Shown here: positions 1-13,356 of the stretch, one piece after another
Layout: each line of letters opens with the position of its first letter
Position numbering within the stretch: the stretch's first letter is position 1
NCBI RefSeq assembly: GCF_010093535.1
Contig: NW_022985165.1
Coordinates: 1,335,582-1,399,581 of the forward strand
DNA length: 64,000 bases
DNA from: Lindgomyces ingoldianus
Lineage: Eukaryota > Ascomycota > Dothideomycetes > Pleosporales > Lindgomycetaceae
Reading direction: 5' to 3'
Translations under genes and position numbers: made by a program
Notes under the pieces: model-generated
Seen by the model: the letters and a program-made list of their open reading frames with translations, nothing else
Databases searched by the model: none
Told to the model about the DNA's origin: nothing

Positions 1-3000
1 TTCTATTATGCTCTTGTGTAATTTAGATCTAGGGTAAGGATTATGTAATAGCACATGTCTTGTAGTTACTGCTATTAGCTAGATAGCGCCTTTTTTTATT
101 AGTAGAATACTTAGCAGTAAGTTTAATAGTTAGATCTAAATAATTACACATATAAAGTTAGTGTCTAAGAATAATAATGCTTTACTTTTTTTAATTATTT
201 AGTATTAAATTTTAGTTTAACTTTATTTTACTATGTCTATTAACAAGTTATAAAGTTAGTTGCTTAAGATTATTAGTGTTAACTTATAACATCCTGTCTT
301 TACTTATAGCTAGTTATATATAGCCCTTTTATGTGTTACTACTGTATCTAGCATCTCTATTCTAATTCTGCCTAGTTTAATAGGTAAGGTAGTTAATATT
401 ATATATCCTAAGGTTATTTTATAGACTGCTTTGTACAGTGCATGTACATTTCTGCCCTACTACTATATTTGCTTTATTAGTAACGTCTGCTTTTATTATA
501 ATTATATTAGTCCTGCGCTATTCTATTTTAGGCAGTGCCTCTAGAAATCTAGTTTTAGCTTTATGTAATAATAGATCTAGCCTTAGCCTTTTTAAATTAA
601 GTTTAATTTCTTTTAATCTGCTATAATACTTTCTTTTTACTTTTTACCTACTATATTATACTTTTTATTATTTTGCCTTTTATCTACTTACTATGTTACT
701 TTTTATGTACACATCTACTAGGGCTATTTTGCCTTTTAACCCTTTTGTACATAAAGAGCTTATTAGGCCTATAGCTATTATGCTAAGTATTAAGTAGCAA
801 ACATTTATTTAAAAAATGCTTAATTAGTATTATATTATAACTACTTACTTTACCTGTATTAATTATAGTCTAACTAGATAAAAGAAAAGAAGTATTAGCT
901 ACACCTACTTTAACATAAGCTACTTTTATGCTACTTTATTATATAAGCTAATTTTCTTATAAGACTAGAACCTTTATTATTTTTTTACTATTTTGCTTAA
1001 GTATAATATTTTTTTTTTAACTTTAACTATAACCTAGACTAGCCTTTTATTAATAATAAAAGTGTAATAAATTAGCATTAGTAAGGCTATTACTACAGCC
1101 TCTACCTGCCCTATCTAGGGCGGCTTTAGTCCTAGATGTGGTTCCCCTCTACTGTTGTCTAGGAGTGGCTGCTCTAGAATAGACTAGTTTATAGTTAGGT
1201 AGTAGGTAATCTACTAGATGCTACCTAATTCTATCTACCTTATATATAGAACTATAACATAAAGCTTTTAAAGCTTATGTTTTATAATACTAAAGTAGTT
1301 AAACTAGAAGACTTATATTTTAAGCTTAACTTTTATTTCTAGCATACTTTTTAGCTAAGGTATAGGCGTGTAAGGTTAGAAGAATAGTACACATTAAAGA
1401 ACTCTTTTTATTAAGTTTAGCTTAATGCTTATTAAGTATGTTATCTTAACTAGTTTTTAATTTTTTTTAATTATACTCTAAATTTATTATAATTTTAAAT
1501 GCTTTATATGTTATTTATTAGCATAATATTTTTAGTTATTACTAGAAAATTATAAGCTAAAGTATAAAAATACTTTTTTACTTTTAATAAAGTTAATATC
1601 TAGTCTTACTTTTTTTTTTTTTATAAGCTACTATAATAGTAGCATGTTACAGGATCTCTAATTAGTGTAGATCTGTTATTAGGCAATTAGGCGCATAGAT
1701 TAGGCTTATTAGCACTAGTCTAGTTAAAAAAGAAAGGTAAATAATTAATATTAAAAGTAGAAAAAACATTTTACTAATTAGATTAATAAAGATACTACTT
1801 ACTTTAAAAAGTTAAAAAAGTTTATAGGTGTTTAAGGTCTTAAGCTTTAGCATTATTTTTTTAAAAGTTTTAATAATGTATAGCTACTAATTTACTTTAT
1901 ATCTATTATAAGAATAGTTATGTGTAGCCTATAATTTAATTATATTAGCTACTTATTATAAGATTATAAACGCTGTTTTTTATATAGTAGGTATATTATT
2001 ATAAAGTTAATCTATTAACTCTAGCAAAAAAAGCGTTAGTAGGTGTAGTGCTAAAGTAAACTGCTGCCACACTAACTTACATCTATCTAGAAAATAAACT
2101 AACTATCTAAACCTAGTAAACTAAAAGTAACTCTACTAACTCTACCTAATGCTTTTAGAGTCTACTTTAATTAGTTTAAAAAAGATACTAATAATTATTA
2201 AACTTATGCTTACACTTTTTAAAAAATTTTTTTTTTTTTAGTGTGCCTTTTATAGGGATAGTTATATTAGTGTAGCCTAAATTATTTGCTATAGTCTTAA
2301 CTTTTTTTTTTTTAATATTACTTAACTTTAACTAGATTAAGTGTTTATTATAAGATTATTTTATAGCTAATTAGGTCTTAACTTTTTTAATAAATAAAAG
2401 GTTAAAACTTAAAAAAGTGTTAGTAGAAACTTTTATATTATTAGCAGCTATAAACTTTTTATTATTAGTATTTTCTAGGTCCTTATCTTCTTTAGATTAA
2501 CTTTTAGCTATGTTAGTGTTATTTATAGGCCTTTTTACCTCTTTTTTATTACTATTAGCTAGGCTTTTTTTAGCATTAAAAGCTATGCTAATGTCTACTA
2601 CTATGTTAAACTAAAATAATAGGGACTATATTACTTTACTAAGTTCTATGCACTTATTTATTATAAGTTTTATTATATTTTTAATTTAGTTTTAGACTTA
2701 ACTAAACTAAAACTATAGTAATTTATTATTTATAAAGATTACTTCTTAAAATAACTTAATTATAATTAGTAAGGCTATGTACATATTTTGCTATATAAGC
2801 TAGGCCCTAGTCTTTAGAACTTAGTAACTAAATAAGTTAATTATAAAGGCTATAACTAGATTATAAGGAACAGTAGGTTTGTTATAAATTAGAACTAAAG
2901 TAGCTTTTTAAGAGCTTAGATCTACCTTAGTTAAAGCTAATCTAGGCCTTTTTAGTGTTAGGGTAGATGTTAGCACAGCTAGACCCTTCTACAGAGTAGG

Positions 3001-4610
3001 GATGCTCTTTAGAGAGGTAGTAATATCTTTAAGCATTACCTTTTTCTTTTTTAGCTAATAAACTTTATTTTATTTAATAAATTTAGTTTAATCTACTAAT
3101 ATATGTTAGTATCTAGGTATATTTTATTTAAAAAAAAAATAACTTACTTTAAAAATTATAACTTTTACTTTTTACACTATAGTAATAATTTGCATAACTA
3201 TAGCTAAAATAGTTAAAGATATATACATAGTAAATAAACTTACTATTTTTTTTAAGCATTTTTAGTAAGAATCTTATAAGATCTAACCTACTATAAAGGC
3301 TACTAGTGCCTTAGCTACTTTAAGGTGTGTAACTTTAATTAAAACTAAGTTAAAGCTATTCTAAAAAGAATTAACTTATATATATACTATAATAATTTAA
3401 TTTATTTACATCTTAACTAACTTTAAATAAGCTATTATAACTTTTATGTTTAAATCTTTTATAAACTTAAAGTTTATTAGGCGCCTAAAAAGTCTTATTA
3501 TTTTTATAGTAGTCTAGACCCTTTTATATAGCAGCTTTAAATTAATAATTTTATATAAATTAGTGTTTTCTATAGAAAAGTTAAACTACTTAGATTTACT
3601 ACTTAAAAGTTTAAGCTAAAGTATAATCTTTTTTTTTTTTTTACTTTTAGTTAGCTTTAACCTAGCTTTAGCTAGATCTATCTAATAAAGTAAAATAATT
3701 AGAGTTAGAGCAGGTAAGGCCTAACCTATGCTATATCTGTAATGTCTATACTAGGAATATAGTGGCATAAACTGCTACTAGAAAGGGTACAGTCTGCCTA
3801 GAGCAAACAGAGGTGCTTTATGTTAAGGCTACTAGGTGTTCTAGTACAGACTCTAAGCCTACAGATATTAACTCTAGGCCTGCAGATATAGACCTTATAG
3901 TAGCAGATATAGTCTATAACTTAGCTAATAGGCAAATTACTACTAATGTTCTTTATAGCTAGATATAGATTAAATATAAGTAAAAGTAAGCTATAAAAAA
4001 ATATTATTAGTCTAATTTTTTTTTAAGTTATATTAATTTAGATTAATTTAGATTTACTTACACTTTTATTATACTATTACTAGCTCTAATCTTAGCTGCC
4101 CTATAAGCTGTCTAGTCTAGTCTAGCTAAAGGCGTGGGCAGGCACTGTCTAGTTTAGTCCTGCCTGTAATGCTATTAGACTTAGGTAAGACTATATGTCT
4201 TCTAGTTAAGACATATTAAGTATAGAAAGTAAAAAAGTAAGTTTTAATAATATATTATTTAATAAAGTAAGTTTATTATTATCTAGCGCTTTTATTTTTT
4301 CTAATTAGCTCTAAATTATAACATGTGTAAGGTAAAACTTACTATTACTATTAGCACTAGCTTTTTTAGCTAAGAGGTTCTAGCTTCTAGTTAGGCCTTT
4401 ACTTTAAAAATTAATAATAACTTTAGTATTAATTTTTAGTAATAAAGGCTTATTATTAAGTTATAACTAGTTATTATTTAGTGTTATTATAGCATTATTA
4501 AATGTAATTTACTACATTAAAAGTAAGTAGAGAGTGTTAGAAGCTGTTTTAATTAGATTTTAACCTAAAACATGCAGATAGGGTAAGATGTGTACCTGTA
4601 GTGTTCTTAG
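1..4610. repeat. RIP-degraded AT-rich island, no gene
   Basis: This stretch is very rich in TpA and CTAG and poor in CpA, with stops in all frames at short intervals. That is the pattern left by repeat-induced point mutation on old transposons. The only open frame of note, 62 codons at 438-626, does not look like a protein. A few less degraded patches (about 1080-1200, 2930-3060, 3700-3900, 4560-4700) keep more C and G, but I could not identify the original element. The change to normal composition near 4600-4700 is abrupt. Which transposon family it was is unknown. Confidence 0.8.
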
Positions 4611-5170
4611 TAGTTTAGGATTAGCTAGTAAGGTCGCACTGCCCTGGTTAGGTGGGTTGGTGGGCGTGGCAGGAGGAGATGTGAAGCTGGGTTGGTTAGA
4701 TTGTTTATTGTGGCGGCTGTGCGCGTAAGCGAGCTGTTACGTAATCATTCCTAATTAGGACTAGCCCCCTTCTTCCTGGAAAGGAAGGCTAATCTGCTCG
4801 TCTTCACTAAACCTATTGCTGAGAGCCAATTCCCCCTCGCCCCCACACTGCTCGCCGACTGGATCTTCAACATGGTTCGACAGTTAAACCCCGATGGCCA
4901 CACTAGCTTTGGTGGCCTTCCATTTGCTCTGCAAAAGCAAGCATGTCAGATCTTGGTATTCACGTGAATTAACACGCTTCGCTCTGGGGATGGCTGGGCC
5001 GTACGTGTTATATCATCTCTCGTACTACACTTAAGAGTGTGGCTCTAGAATCAAGTGAATGCTCTTGTCTTTCGATTTCTGCTCTGTTGCATCTGCTCCC
5101 TACAGACTGCGATTTGTCCCCTTCTTTGCGGCATTTCCCCAGCCCGATCTACTAGACAGGCGAAGGCAGA

Positions 5171-6821
5171 ATGGCGCCTACCGACATGAGCGGCATGGCT
5201 GGAGTGAATGTTACTGCAATGGCAATGGCACTCACACCAGAGCAAATCGCTGAGACAGAATGGAGCATTGAAAACACTGGACGCATAACGGCCCACGATT
5301 TTAAGGTCAGTGATCTCAATATGCTCAACTATCGGCCCTCAGTCCTCATGAATGGGCTTAGATAGCAATTGGTGTTCTCTTCGGACTTGCCGCCTTGACT
5401 TGCACAGGCCGCATCTTTATCCGACTCTTCTCACGGCGGCGTCTTTATCTCGACGATGCCTTTCTTATCTTCGCACTCACCTCCTTAGTGGGAGGGACCG
5501 CGATTCTCTACAAACGTATCCACATGATTTACCTCGAATTCTCGGTTCTGCGACAAGACCCAGTTGCATCCCTCCTCGCCTTTGAGCAGATGGATGAGTT
5601 GTTCCAACAGTCAAAGTGGCAGCTTGCCTATCTACCCTTCCTCTGGACCGCCATATTTGCGGTCAAGTGGTGCTACTTCGCCTTCTTCTATCCCTTGCTT
5701 CGGGCCATGGCGAGAAGCATCGTCTACTACTACTGGCTTGCCATCGCTTTCTCCGTCGTTTCGTGGCTGTTTTTAGTCATCGGAGAGCAACTCATCACTT
5801 GCCCGCACGTAGGAAAAGCGGCTGGTAAGTAATAACAAGTCACATGTGCGGAGGCATTCGTGATTGCTAACTTCCTGCCAGCAAAATGCTTCCCCGTTCT
5901 ACCCGCTTCGAAGTCGGCGCTCTTGGTACTTTTCTGGATCTGTCCCGTGCTCGATGCGCTTTGTGATATCATGAGTAAGCCCACCTCCTTATTTATGTCC
6001 CTTCAACACCTAACCGATTATAGTCGTGAGCATCCCAATCCTCATCCTCCGCCAATCGCAAATGCGCCTAATCACCAAGATCGGCTTGGGCGTCTTCCTC
6101 TGCCTTTCCGTCTTCATGATCGCCTGTTCCATCATTCGAGCATCCGGTTTGTACTACGGGAATGCTCTCGACTATCCGTGGCAAGTCTTCTGGCTTCATG
6201 CCGAGGCTTGTATTGGTGTCATCATGGGGTCCATCACCGTTTATCGCTCTACCCTTGTTGGCTCCAACGAGGTTTCCGACAAACTGCATTCATACTTCGC
6301 CAGGATTTTCGGGCGAGGTCCGTCTCACCATGCTCACACCCCAGATTCCGGAGAGAATGAGAAAGGCGTCGAATGGAAGCGCCGACTTGGGATTAAGATC
6401 CCTGGGGCAACTCTCACCGGCTTGCGCACTATGTTCGGTGCCGACAAAGCGAAAGCAACGACTAAATCCTCCTCCGCACTCTCTCAAGACTCTGACCTTG
6501 ACCTTATCGAAACCGACTACCACGCACACATCAAGAAGTCGACATCAGTATCCGGGCCAACATCACGAGAAGCGTTTTCTGGTAAGTCGTTCTTCTCTAT
6601 ACACATTTCCATATCGCTGAACTTTTTTAGAGGGAACATGTTTCAAAACTATGGGCCACACATCCAGCATAGCAGCGGCACGCAGCGCACATAGCGAAGA
6701 GCCGCAACATATTGGAGGAGTTGCGGGCTTTCTTCTTCGTTTGGCATTGCCGGCGGGACATCGGGTGGTGCTGCAGCATCGCTCAATTGGCACCGGAGAG
6801 ACTGAGGGGAGGACACATTGA
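5171..6821 (+). CDS. Fungal rhodopsin-domain (PTH11/SAT4-like) seven-helix membrane protein
   Basis: I read five exons: 5171-5305, 5362-5824, 5882-5974, 6024-6581 and 6631-6821, giving 479 residues. All introns are GT-AG and 48-57 bp long, with phases 0, 1, 1 and 1. The 45-residue N-terminal exon is hydrophilic and is followed by seven hydrophobic segments. Family hallmarks visible are RRRLYLDDAF after helix 1, CPHVGKAA in an outer loop and the SIPILILRQSQM segment. The C-terminal third, from about residue 330, is a polar tail rich in Ser, Thr and charge, presumably cytoplasmic. Members of this family are plasma-membrane proteins of mostly unknown ligand; no retinal-binding lysine can be claimed. 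A paralog with the same first three intron positions lies at 9579-11172, beyond the P450. The final exon is the least certain part. Confidence 0.85.
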
Positions 6822-7207
6822 GCATTTTAGGATGTGAGAATAGGGTTGTGACATAACTCTAGAAACGGTTCTGGAGGAGGCCCTGGATGTCTCGACTGGA
6901 TGAGCTTCAGTTCGTTCCTTTTTAAACTATGAAATAGTGCGCGAATTGACGTTCCAGATTTTTGGGAGGACATATTTTCGAAGTGTTGAGGCAGGACAGG
7001 CACATAATTATTTGTGGAGGTCTCGGTGACCGATGTGCATAGCACTACTGCAGGAGGAAACACTCCGCCTCCGCAGCGAAATTCGCTTCGATAATTTGTT
7101 CTGCGCCATCGGCGCCAAGACAGAGACATTGCATAAAAATGATAAGCTTTCTCAGAGACTAGCGATCCCTGACGCCCCATGAAGGATAATTCCTATATGA
7201 ACAATTA

Positions 7208-7219
7208 TATCACGTGATA
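7208..7219. promoter_or_regulatory. TATCACGTGATA palindrome upstream of the P450
   Basis: A perfect 12-bp palindrome centred on CACGTG lies about 190 bp before the P450 start. CACGTG is the core site of bHLH regulators such as Cbf1-type factors in fungi. The same TCACGTGA core recurs at 23461-23480. Its use as a binding site is inferred only from the motif. Confidence 0.35.
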
Positions 7220-7411
7220 ATATGTGGCCCGTGCTCGCGGGCTACAGCCTACAGGGATTGGGGCACGGACGCTTGCGGTTTGGGGTCCACAGATTTCAAT
7301 GCTTCTATGTCATCTTCCCATCTTCCCTTCATTTCCTTCCTTTTAAGCTTCAATTTCCTTTAACCGCAACAATTTCTTGCCATATCCTGTTCAATTGCTA
7401 CCATCACAACC

Positions 7412-9227
7412 ATGAAAATGGCTTGGACAACCATCCTTTCAAGCATCGGCATCGGCCTGCTATCAGGTCTCGCCTACCTCGCCAACACCGTCTACCAACA
7501 CCGCTCAAAGATCAATCAGTTACGGAAACAAGGCATTGTCTGATTCCACCAATTTCCCATATTGTCTATCATCTAACTGGTCCATCAGCCGATGCCAAAA
7601 GAATGGTCCTGGCTAACAGGCCACCTACTGGTGCTTCAAAAATACGTCGACAAAATCCCACCCGACGCTAACGTGAATCTCGCCATGGCGGATCTTTGCA
7701 AGGAATACGCCGACACCGAGGTCTTCCTCATGGATTTCTGGCCCGTGTATCCCCCGCTGCTAATGGTGTATTCTCCCGACACCGCTGTGCAGATCTCGAC
7801 GAAGTATAATCTCCCCAAGACGAGTATGCATTTGAAGATGATGAAGCCGGTGGCTGGAGGCCCGAATCTGATTAGCATGAGTGGCAAAGAGTGGAAGGTG
7901 TGGAGGAGCTTGTTTAATCCTGGGTTTAGCGCAGGGAGTATGATGGAGAATGTACCGCATATTGTTGATTATGTAAACGTGTTTTGTGAGAGGTTGAGGG
8001 AGAAGGTAGAGGGGAAGGAAATGTTTTGCTTGGATGATTTAACCACTAGGTTGACGATGGATATTATTATTAAAGTCACTCTGTAAGTTCTCTAATTGTG
8101 CTAAGAGAAAAAAAGAACTGACACAGACGCACAGAGATGCAGATCTCGACTACCAGCGCAAAGAAAATCCACTCGCAACAGCCCTCGGCTACATAACGCG
8201 ATGGCACTCTTTCTGGGACCCACGCATCCTCATGCATCCCGCTCGCCCATTCATCCAAAAATACAATAGCCACGTGATGAACACATACATCCGTAAAGAA
8301 CTCGATCAACGCTTCACCGAGCTCCGAGAAGAAAAAATGACCACGGAGAAATCAACCCCAACAGGTCGTGGAAAATCCGTCATCACCCTCGCGCTCGAAG
8401 CCTACATCGCCTCAAACCAAGACCGCGACATCTCCACAATGACTAAACTCGACTCCCATTTCGCACAATACGCCACATACCAAATCCGCCTCTTTCTCTT
8501 TGCAGGCAACGACACCACTTCCTCCAGCATCGTATACACCTACCACATGCTTTCGAAGCACCCCTCCGCCCTCGCCACTCTCCGCACTGAACACGACGCC
8601 ATCTTTGGATCCAACCCATCCGCTGCCTCCGCTCTCCTCAAACAAAACCCCGCGCTCTTAAACCAATGTCCCTACACCCTCGCCGTAATAAAAGAAACCC
8701 TCCGCCTCTTCTCTCCAGCCGCGACAATGCGTTCCGGGCAGCCTGGCATCGTCGTTACCGACCAGCTCAACAACTCGTACCCCATGGACCACGTCGGTGC
8801 GACAATCGTGCACCAAGCCGTGCACCTAAACCCTCGCATTTGGCCTCGCGCAACGGAATTCCTCCCAGAGCGGTTTCTCGTCTCACCCGACCACCCGCTC
8901 TATCCCAATCCTGCAGCCTATCGGCCCTTCGAACAAGGACCGAGGAATTGCATCGGACAAACGCTTGTGTACAATGAGATGCGGATTGTCTTAGTGCTTA
9001 CGGCAAGGCTTTTTGATATCCGGCCTGTCTACGATGAATTTGATGCGAGGAATGCAGCGGAGGAAAGTTGGGTGAAGAGGGGATTAAAGAGTGTAGGTGT
9101 GTTGAAGGAGCCGCTGAAGACGGTAAATGGAGAGCGTGCATATCAGACTGAAAAGGCGGGGACACATCCTGCCGATGGCTATCCGTGTCGGGTTGAGATG
9201 GCGGATTGGACGGGGGCAAGGGCTTGA
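7412..9227 (+). CDS. Cytochrome P450 monooxygenase
   Basis: Three exons, 7412-7537, 7589-8082 and 8135-9227, encode 570 residues, a normal length for a microsomal fungal P450. The first exon gives one hydrophobic membrane anchor (about residues 5-25). The splice into GIPMPKEW restores the proline-rich hinge region after the anchor. Catalytic motifs are complete: AGNDTT in the I helix (about 330-335), KETLR with Glu394 and Arg397 of the ExxR motif, LPERF, and the heme loop FEQGPRNCIG with the axial Cys479. The enzyme should hydroxylate or oxidise a small lipophilic substrate at the ER membrane with a reductase partner. No neighbouring biosynthetic enzyme identifies the substrate; the flanking genes are rhodopsin-domain proteins, so this is not an obvious metabolite cluster. 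A CACGTG palindrome lies upstream. Confidence 0.93.
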
Positions 9228-9578
9228 GCGGGACGCCGAGAGGATAGAATAGTCAGTCTCGGAGCAAAAAAGTGCAGAGCAAAGTTCGGAGCCGAAGAAG
9301 AGGCGGATGGCACGCGAAATCCGAGTCCGAGTTATTTGTGACGGGGTTCTAGGCACAGCTTTGGGTATCCGACGTGCGGAAGTCCGGGTTCGTATAGATG
9401 CGCTGTCTCGGACGCGCGACCAGTACTTATACAATACATTATAGAAAGACGTCTATGTAACTAAAACCACCATACCATACCGTCATAAAGCCGGCCGTAA
9501 ATAACCTCATTCTCAATCCAACCTAACCCAACCTAACACTCCAACCAGCCATCGAAAAATCCCCTTACTCCCGTCCTT

Positions 9579-11172
9579 TCAAACCTCCCCATCCCCCTTA
9601 ACCTTCCCCAGCCCAGTCAACACCCCATCACCCCACGTCTGCGGCATAATCCCAATCTCGCTTCCCCCTTCTCCATCTGCATCCCCATCCACACTCGCCT
9701 CCTCACTCAAAACCGTACACTCATAAGTAACCCTAATCTGATTCCTCTCCTCCTTCCGAAAATTATGATAAGCCTCTGACGGCGCAATGATTGAACTATT
9801 TGAGCTCTCCGTCCTGCGGATCCCTGAACGCGGAATAGGCGAAGATGTGGAGGAACTGCGGTCCCGGTCGCGGGATTTGAAGTTGAAAGAACGTAGTGCG
9901 AAGATAGAATGTCTGACGAGGTTTTCGGGCGCGGTGCACGGGTCTGGCGGGAGCTTGAATGAGGATTTACGCTGGACGTGGAGTGTACCTATCACACGTG
10001 TGTGGAAGCGAACGCTGCTGTCGAGATCTCGCTGCGCGCCGCCATGGTCGTCTGGGGCTGGGATGGTGCGGCGCCGTTGTTGGACGCTGTACATAGCGTG
10101 CAGGGCTGGGATGCTGCCGGTCATTACTGCAACTGATGCTTCAGCGTGCAGAAGAAATGTAATCCAGACGATGCTGAATTCGAGCTGCCCAGTGATGTTG
10201 CGATGAATGCCACCGGCGATTCTAGTGGTGCTGAGGATGATTTGGATCCCGGAGAGGCAGAGGACGAGCGCGATCCGGACTTTGTGGCTGATGCGGAGTT
10301 GGGACATACGCAGAAGGATGAGGGGAATGCTGATGACTAGATTGGGGTCAGTAATTGCGGTAAAGTGAGGGCAAGGTAGAAGTGCTTACTCATGAGGTCT
10401 GTGATAATGTCGAGACATTGGACCATGATGCCGATTCCAAGGCTGAAGCTATAGTTCTTTTGTGGGTAGCATTTTGCTGTGCAAAACAGAAGCTGTCAGA
10501 CTTGCGATCTCTCCAAGGGGAAAAGGGTACGGAAAAGGAAAGCTCCAGCTCAAACGTACCAGCAGCTTTGCCAACATGCGGACACAAAATGAATGCCTCC
10601 AACACAACCACAATCCCAGAGGCCGCCGTCACGGCGACGGTAACCCAATACCAGATTGTAAGCCTTTTTGTCACATTCCTCACCATTCGCCAAAACAATA
10701 CCAAGAAAGAAAACTTAACCATGAAAATCGCAATCCATCCAACGCTCAGATAGCCATTTATCCAGGCTGGTCCCCAGGTGCTGAAGTCTTGTTGGAAAGC
10801 TGTGTTACCAATTCCAGGAGCCAATAGAAGCATGACTTCCCAATTTGTGGAAGCAGATTCGACGAAATAGATTCGATCGCTGAAGTGGTGAATGCATACT
10901 GTTTCGATGATGAGGCAGATGGTTGCGAATAGAATGAGATAATCGTCGAGGAAAAGTCTGCGTTCATGATGAAGGCGGAATCCGAGGCGCGAGAGAGAGA
11001 AGACACATGCGATAGCCAAGAGAATGAAAAGCAAGATCTGTGAGAAGGATTTCGTTAGCCATCCATGTAGACAAAATTCCTGGGAAGATGATACCTGAAA
11101 AGTGGATTTGTCTATTGCCCCTGCGTGGTCAATCTTCCATTGTGTTTTTGGATCAAATGTGCTAAGAGCCAT
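9579..11172 (-). CDS. Fungal rhodopsin-domain seven-helix membrane protein, paralog of the 5171-6821 gene
   Basis: Exons on the minus strand are 11172-11095, 11037-10560, 10476-10390 and 10336-9579, giving 466 residues. I start at 11172 because GCCATGG is a strong initiation context; an in-frame ATG at 11199 would add nine residues. The three introns (57, 83 and 53 bp) fall at the same places and phases (0, 1, 1) as in the gene at 5171. Shared motifs are RRLFLDDYL, CPHVGKAA and SIPLILLRMSQL. Seven hydrophobic segments are followed by a long polar tail rich in Arg, Ser and acidic residues. It lies tail to tail with the P450, separated by about 350 bp. Ligand and role are unknown. Confidence 0.87.
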
Positions 11173-12879
11173 GGCATTTCGAATACAGGAGCGAGGCAAG
11201 CAAAATGAGATGTCTTAGACAGAGTGGTTAGTGGTCGCGCGGCGGGACATTACATTAATTTATTCGCTGAAATGCTCCTTTAAACGAACTTGAAGGATGT
11301 ACGAGGAATATGTAGGAGGGCTACGTATCAGCAGCCTTCAGATTCCCATCTTCTGTGCCTTGAAGCACATGAAACTTGGTCTTCTATCCCGCGGACTTTC
11401 GAAATGAATTGCGCGATACTTCGCCACACTCTCGGCTCCACGAAAAAAGTACCTCTGATTGACTATCCTGTGACAGGTAGAGAAGCGACCTCTTTGCTGA
11501 TAGCCGGGCTTGAAACAAGTCTGCTCTGTCCAGACGGTAGGGCTGTGAGGGGCCATGATCCGTTTCGATAGGTTCTCTGAGCTTGTGGCGCTCCTTGGCA
11601 CGGACTTCGCGATGCGGAGATGAACTTCGAGATGCACCGACGGGAGCGAACAGGAAAACATCCTTATAATTTAGGTAGTAACGATTGTAGAATCTCGGAA
11701 CCACTGAGGCCTACACAATGTAGATAACTGAGCGGCGCATCATGCAACATGAATTATGCCTCGCAACTAATTCAGATGGACTCTGCCATTTACGCGGCAG
11801 TTGAGGGAAACAGTCTGCCAATGGTCTCCAAATTTGGCTGGCAAGGGAAAATGATTCCTTGCTGTCCGTCGGAGCCTCGCGAATGTCGACTCCTGTAGGA
11901 TTGGGGCGAAGCTCAGATCCTTCGTAGCGGTGGGGCCACAGTGGATTTGACCCCCATTTGGCAGCACTCGAAGTCCTCCCAGATTTCGGATTTGATGATA
12001 GTGGGTCAGTAGAGAAGAGATGAACCTTCCGGGTCTATTAAGCCAGTCTAGTCTTTTAGTCAAAGGAATCCTCGGAATTCATATAAGTCGCCATGAACGA
12101 ACGTGTCGATAGTGTTAGTGGCACGGGTTGGTCCAAAGAGTGTGTATATTCCTTCTAGGGCTTCACTGGTCTTTAGCCTAACTTCCGGGCTATGATTGTA
12201 ATCGGTGTTACTAGCAAACCTCAGAAGGTGCTCATGTGCTTATGTGTTATGTATTCGTCACGTGCCCTGCCTATTCCCTGTCTCTAGCACTCAAGTGTAA
12301 CGTGAATGCGGCGGGAGGTTTCCTTAAATGGAGCAAGAGGTTCTGGATCGCAGAATTTAGGTAAGTGTATTGGGCAGCGCAGCAAATAGACAACACCACA
12401 AGACGGAAATTTGCAGCCACTTGGGCCAAAAAATCTCGAATCTAGGCATATGTTGGAAAAGGTTACACCTCCTTGGGTTCGTTTCCAGTCGGGAGAGATA
12501 AGGGCAGAAATAATGAGATAGAGCTACAGCAGTTTCCGGTTGCAGGGCATTCTTTCGGATTGTTTGGGAGAGTCCTACGCATGCCGCTCTTGAAAGATGC
12601 ACATGTGGAACTCTATATAATATCGATAAGCCGGGGGTCTGGGATGTAAACGCCAAGCATCCCAATGGTCTGGGTCTATGAGCATCAAACTCCCATGACG
12701 GATCTCCGGAAATATCATTCCCTGCTAGCATCTGTAATTGTTACCCTCTTACAACCCGAGCCGAACAAGCAAAACTTAAAAAGGGTCGACGGAGAGTTTC
12801 GGAGGATTCCACTCAAATTAAGCTCGAGTGTAACCATATTTTGAAGCTCGCTGCTTACCTAAACAAGGCCTAATCTAAC

Positions 12880-13335
12880 TATATCTTCGCTGCATTTGGC
12901 GTCTTTGCTTCTTTCATCCGACTGTGTGCGCAGCTCGCATCTCATCAAAAGCTTTCCGATGTCGCTAGATTCATTTCGGTGGCCGCCTTCTCGCTTGGAG
13001 CCCAGACATTTTTGGTATATCATTTTCATGATCCGTGTTTCTCACACAAGTCCTAAGAAGGGGTAGTAAGATCGTATTCGTGTACGACAAGTCTCAGTGT
13101 GTTTTTTTATTTGCATTGGTGCATCCGGTCGTTCTTCTCTTCGTCCTGGATGACGAGTTTGCGGTTAAGACCCCACTCTTGGTACTTCTGATTGATTGCT
13201 CAAGTTACGTCCAAGAGGACTTAACTAAAACTTCCATGGAAAGTTGGGACTTGTTCACATTGTGTGGGTGATATTCATCGCCGAGCCTTTCCACGCCATG
13301 GCATATTGCTTCAGCTCTAACTCAGGTGAGTAGCC
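12880..13335 (+). pseudogene. Possible relic of a multi-helix membrane protein
   Basis: Hydrophobic coding-like segments appear in different frames: FGVFASFIRLCAQLASHQKL near 12897-12955, a Leu/Val-rich stretch near 13100-13200, and IVWVIFIAEPFHAMAYCF near 13258-13310, followed by a plausible GTGAG donor. The spacing of an arginine after helix 1 and the E-P-F segment recall fungal rhodopsin-domain proteins, three of which are nearby, but frames are broken and no clear start exists. This is a weak call; it could be chance hydrophobic sequence. Confidence 0.18.
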
Positions 13336-13356
13336 GTTAGCCTCATGTGGCAAGCT

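Noticed and set aside
438..626. 62-codon frame in the first AT-rich island
   Set aside because: Composition follows the RIP background and there is no ATG-led gene structure or protein-like motif.
8998..9434. Minus-strand frames over the P450 end
   Set aside because: Antisense shadow of the P450 C-terminus; low-complexity Ser/Pro composition.
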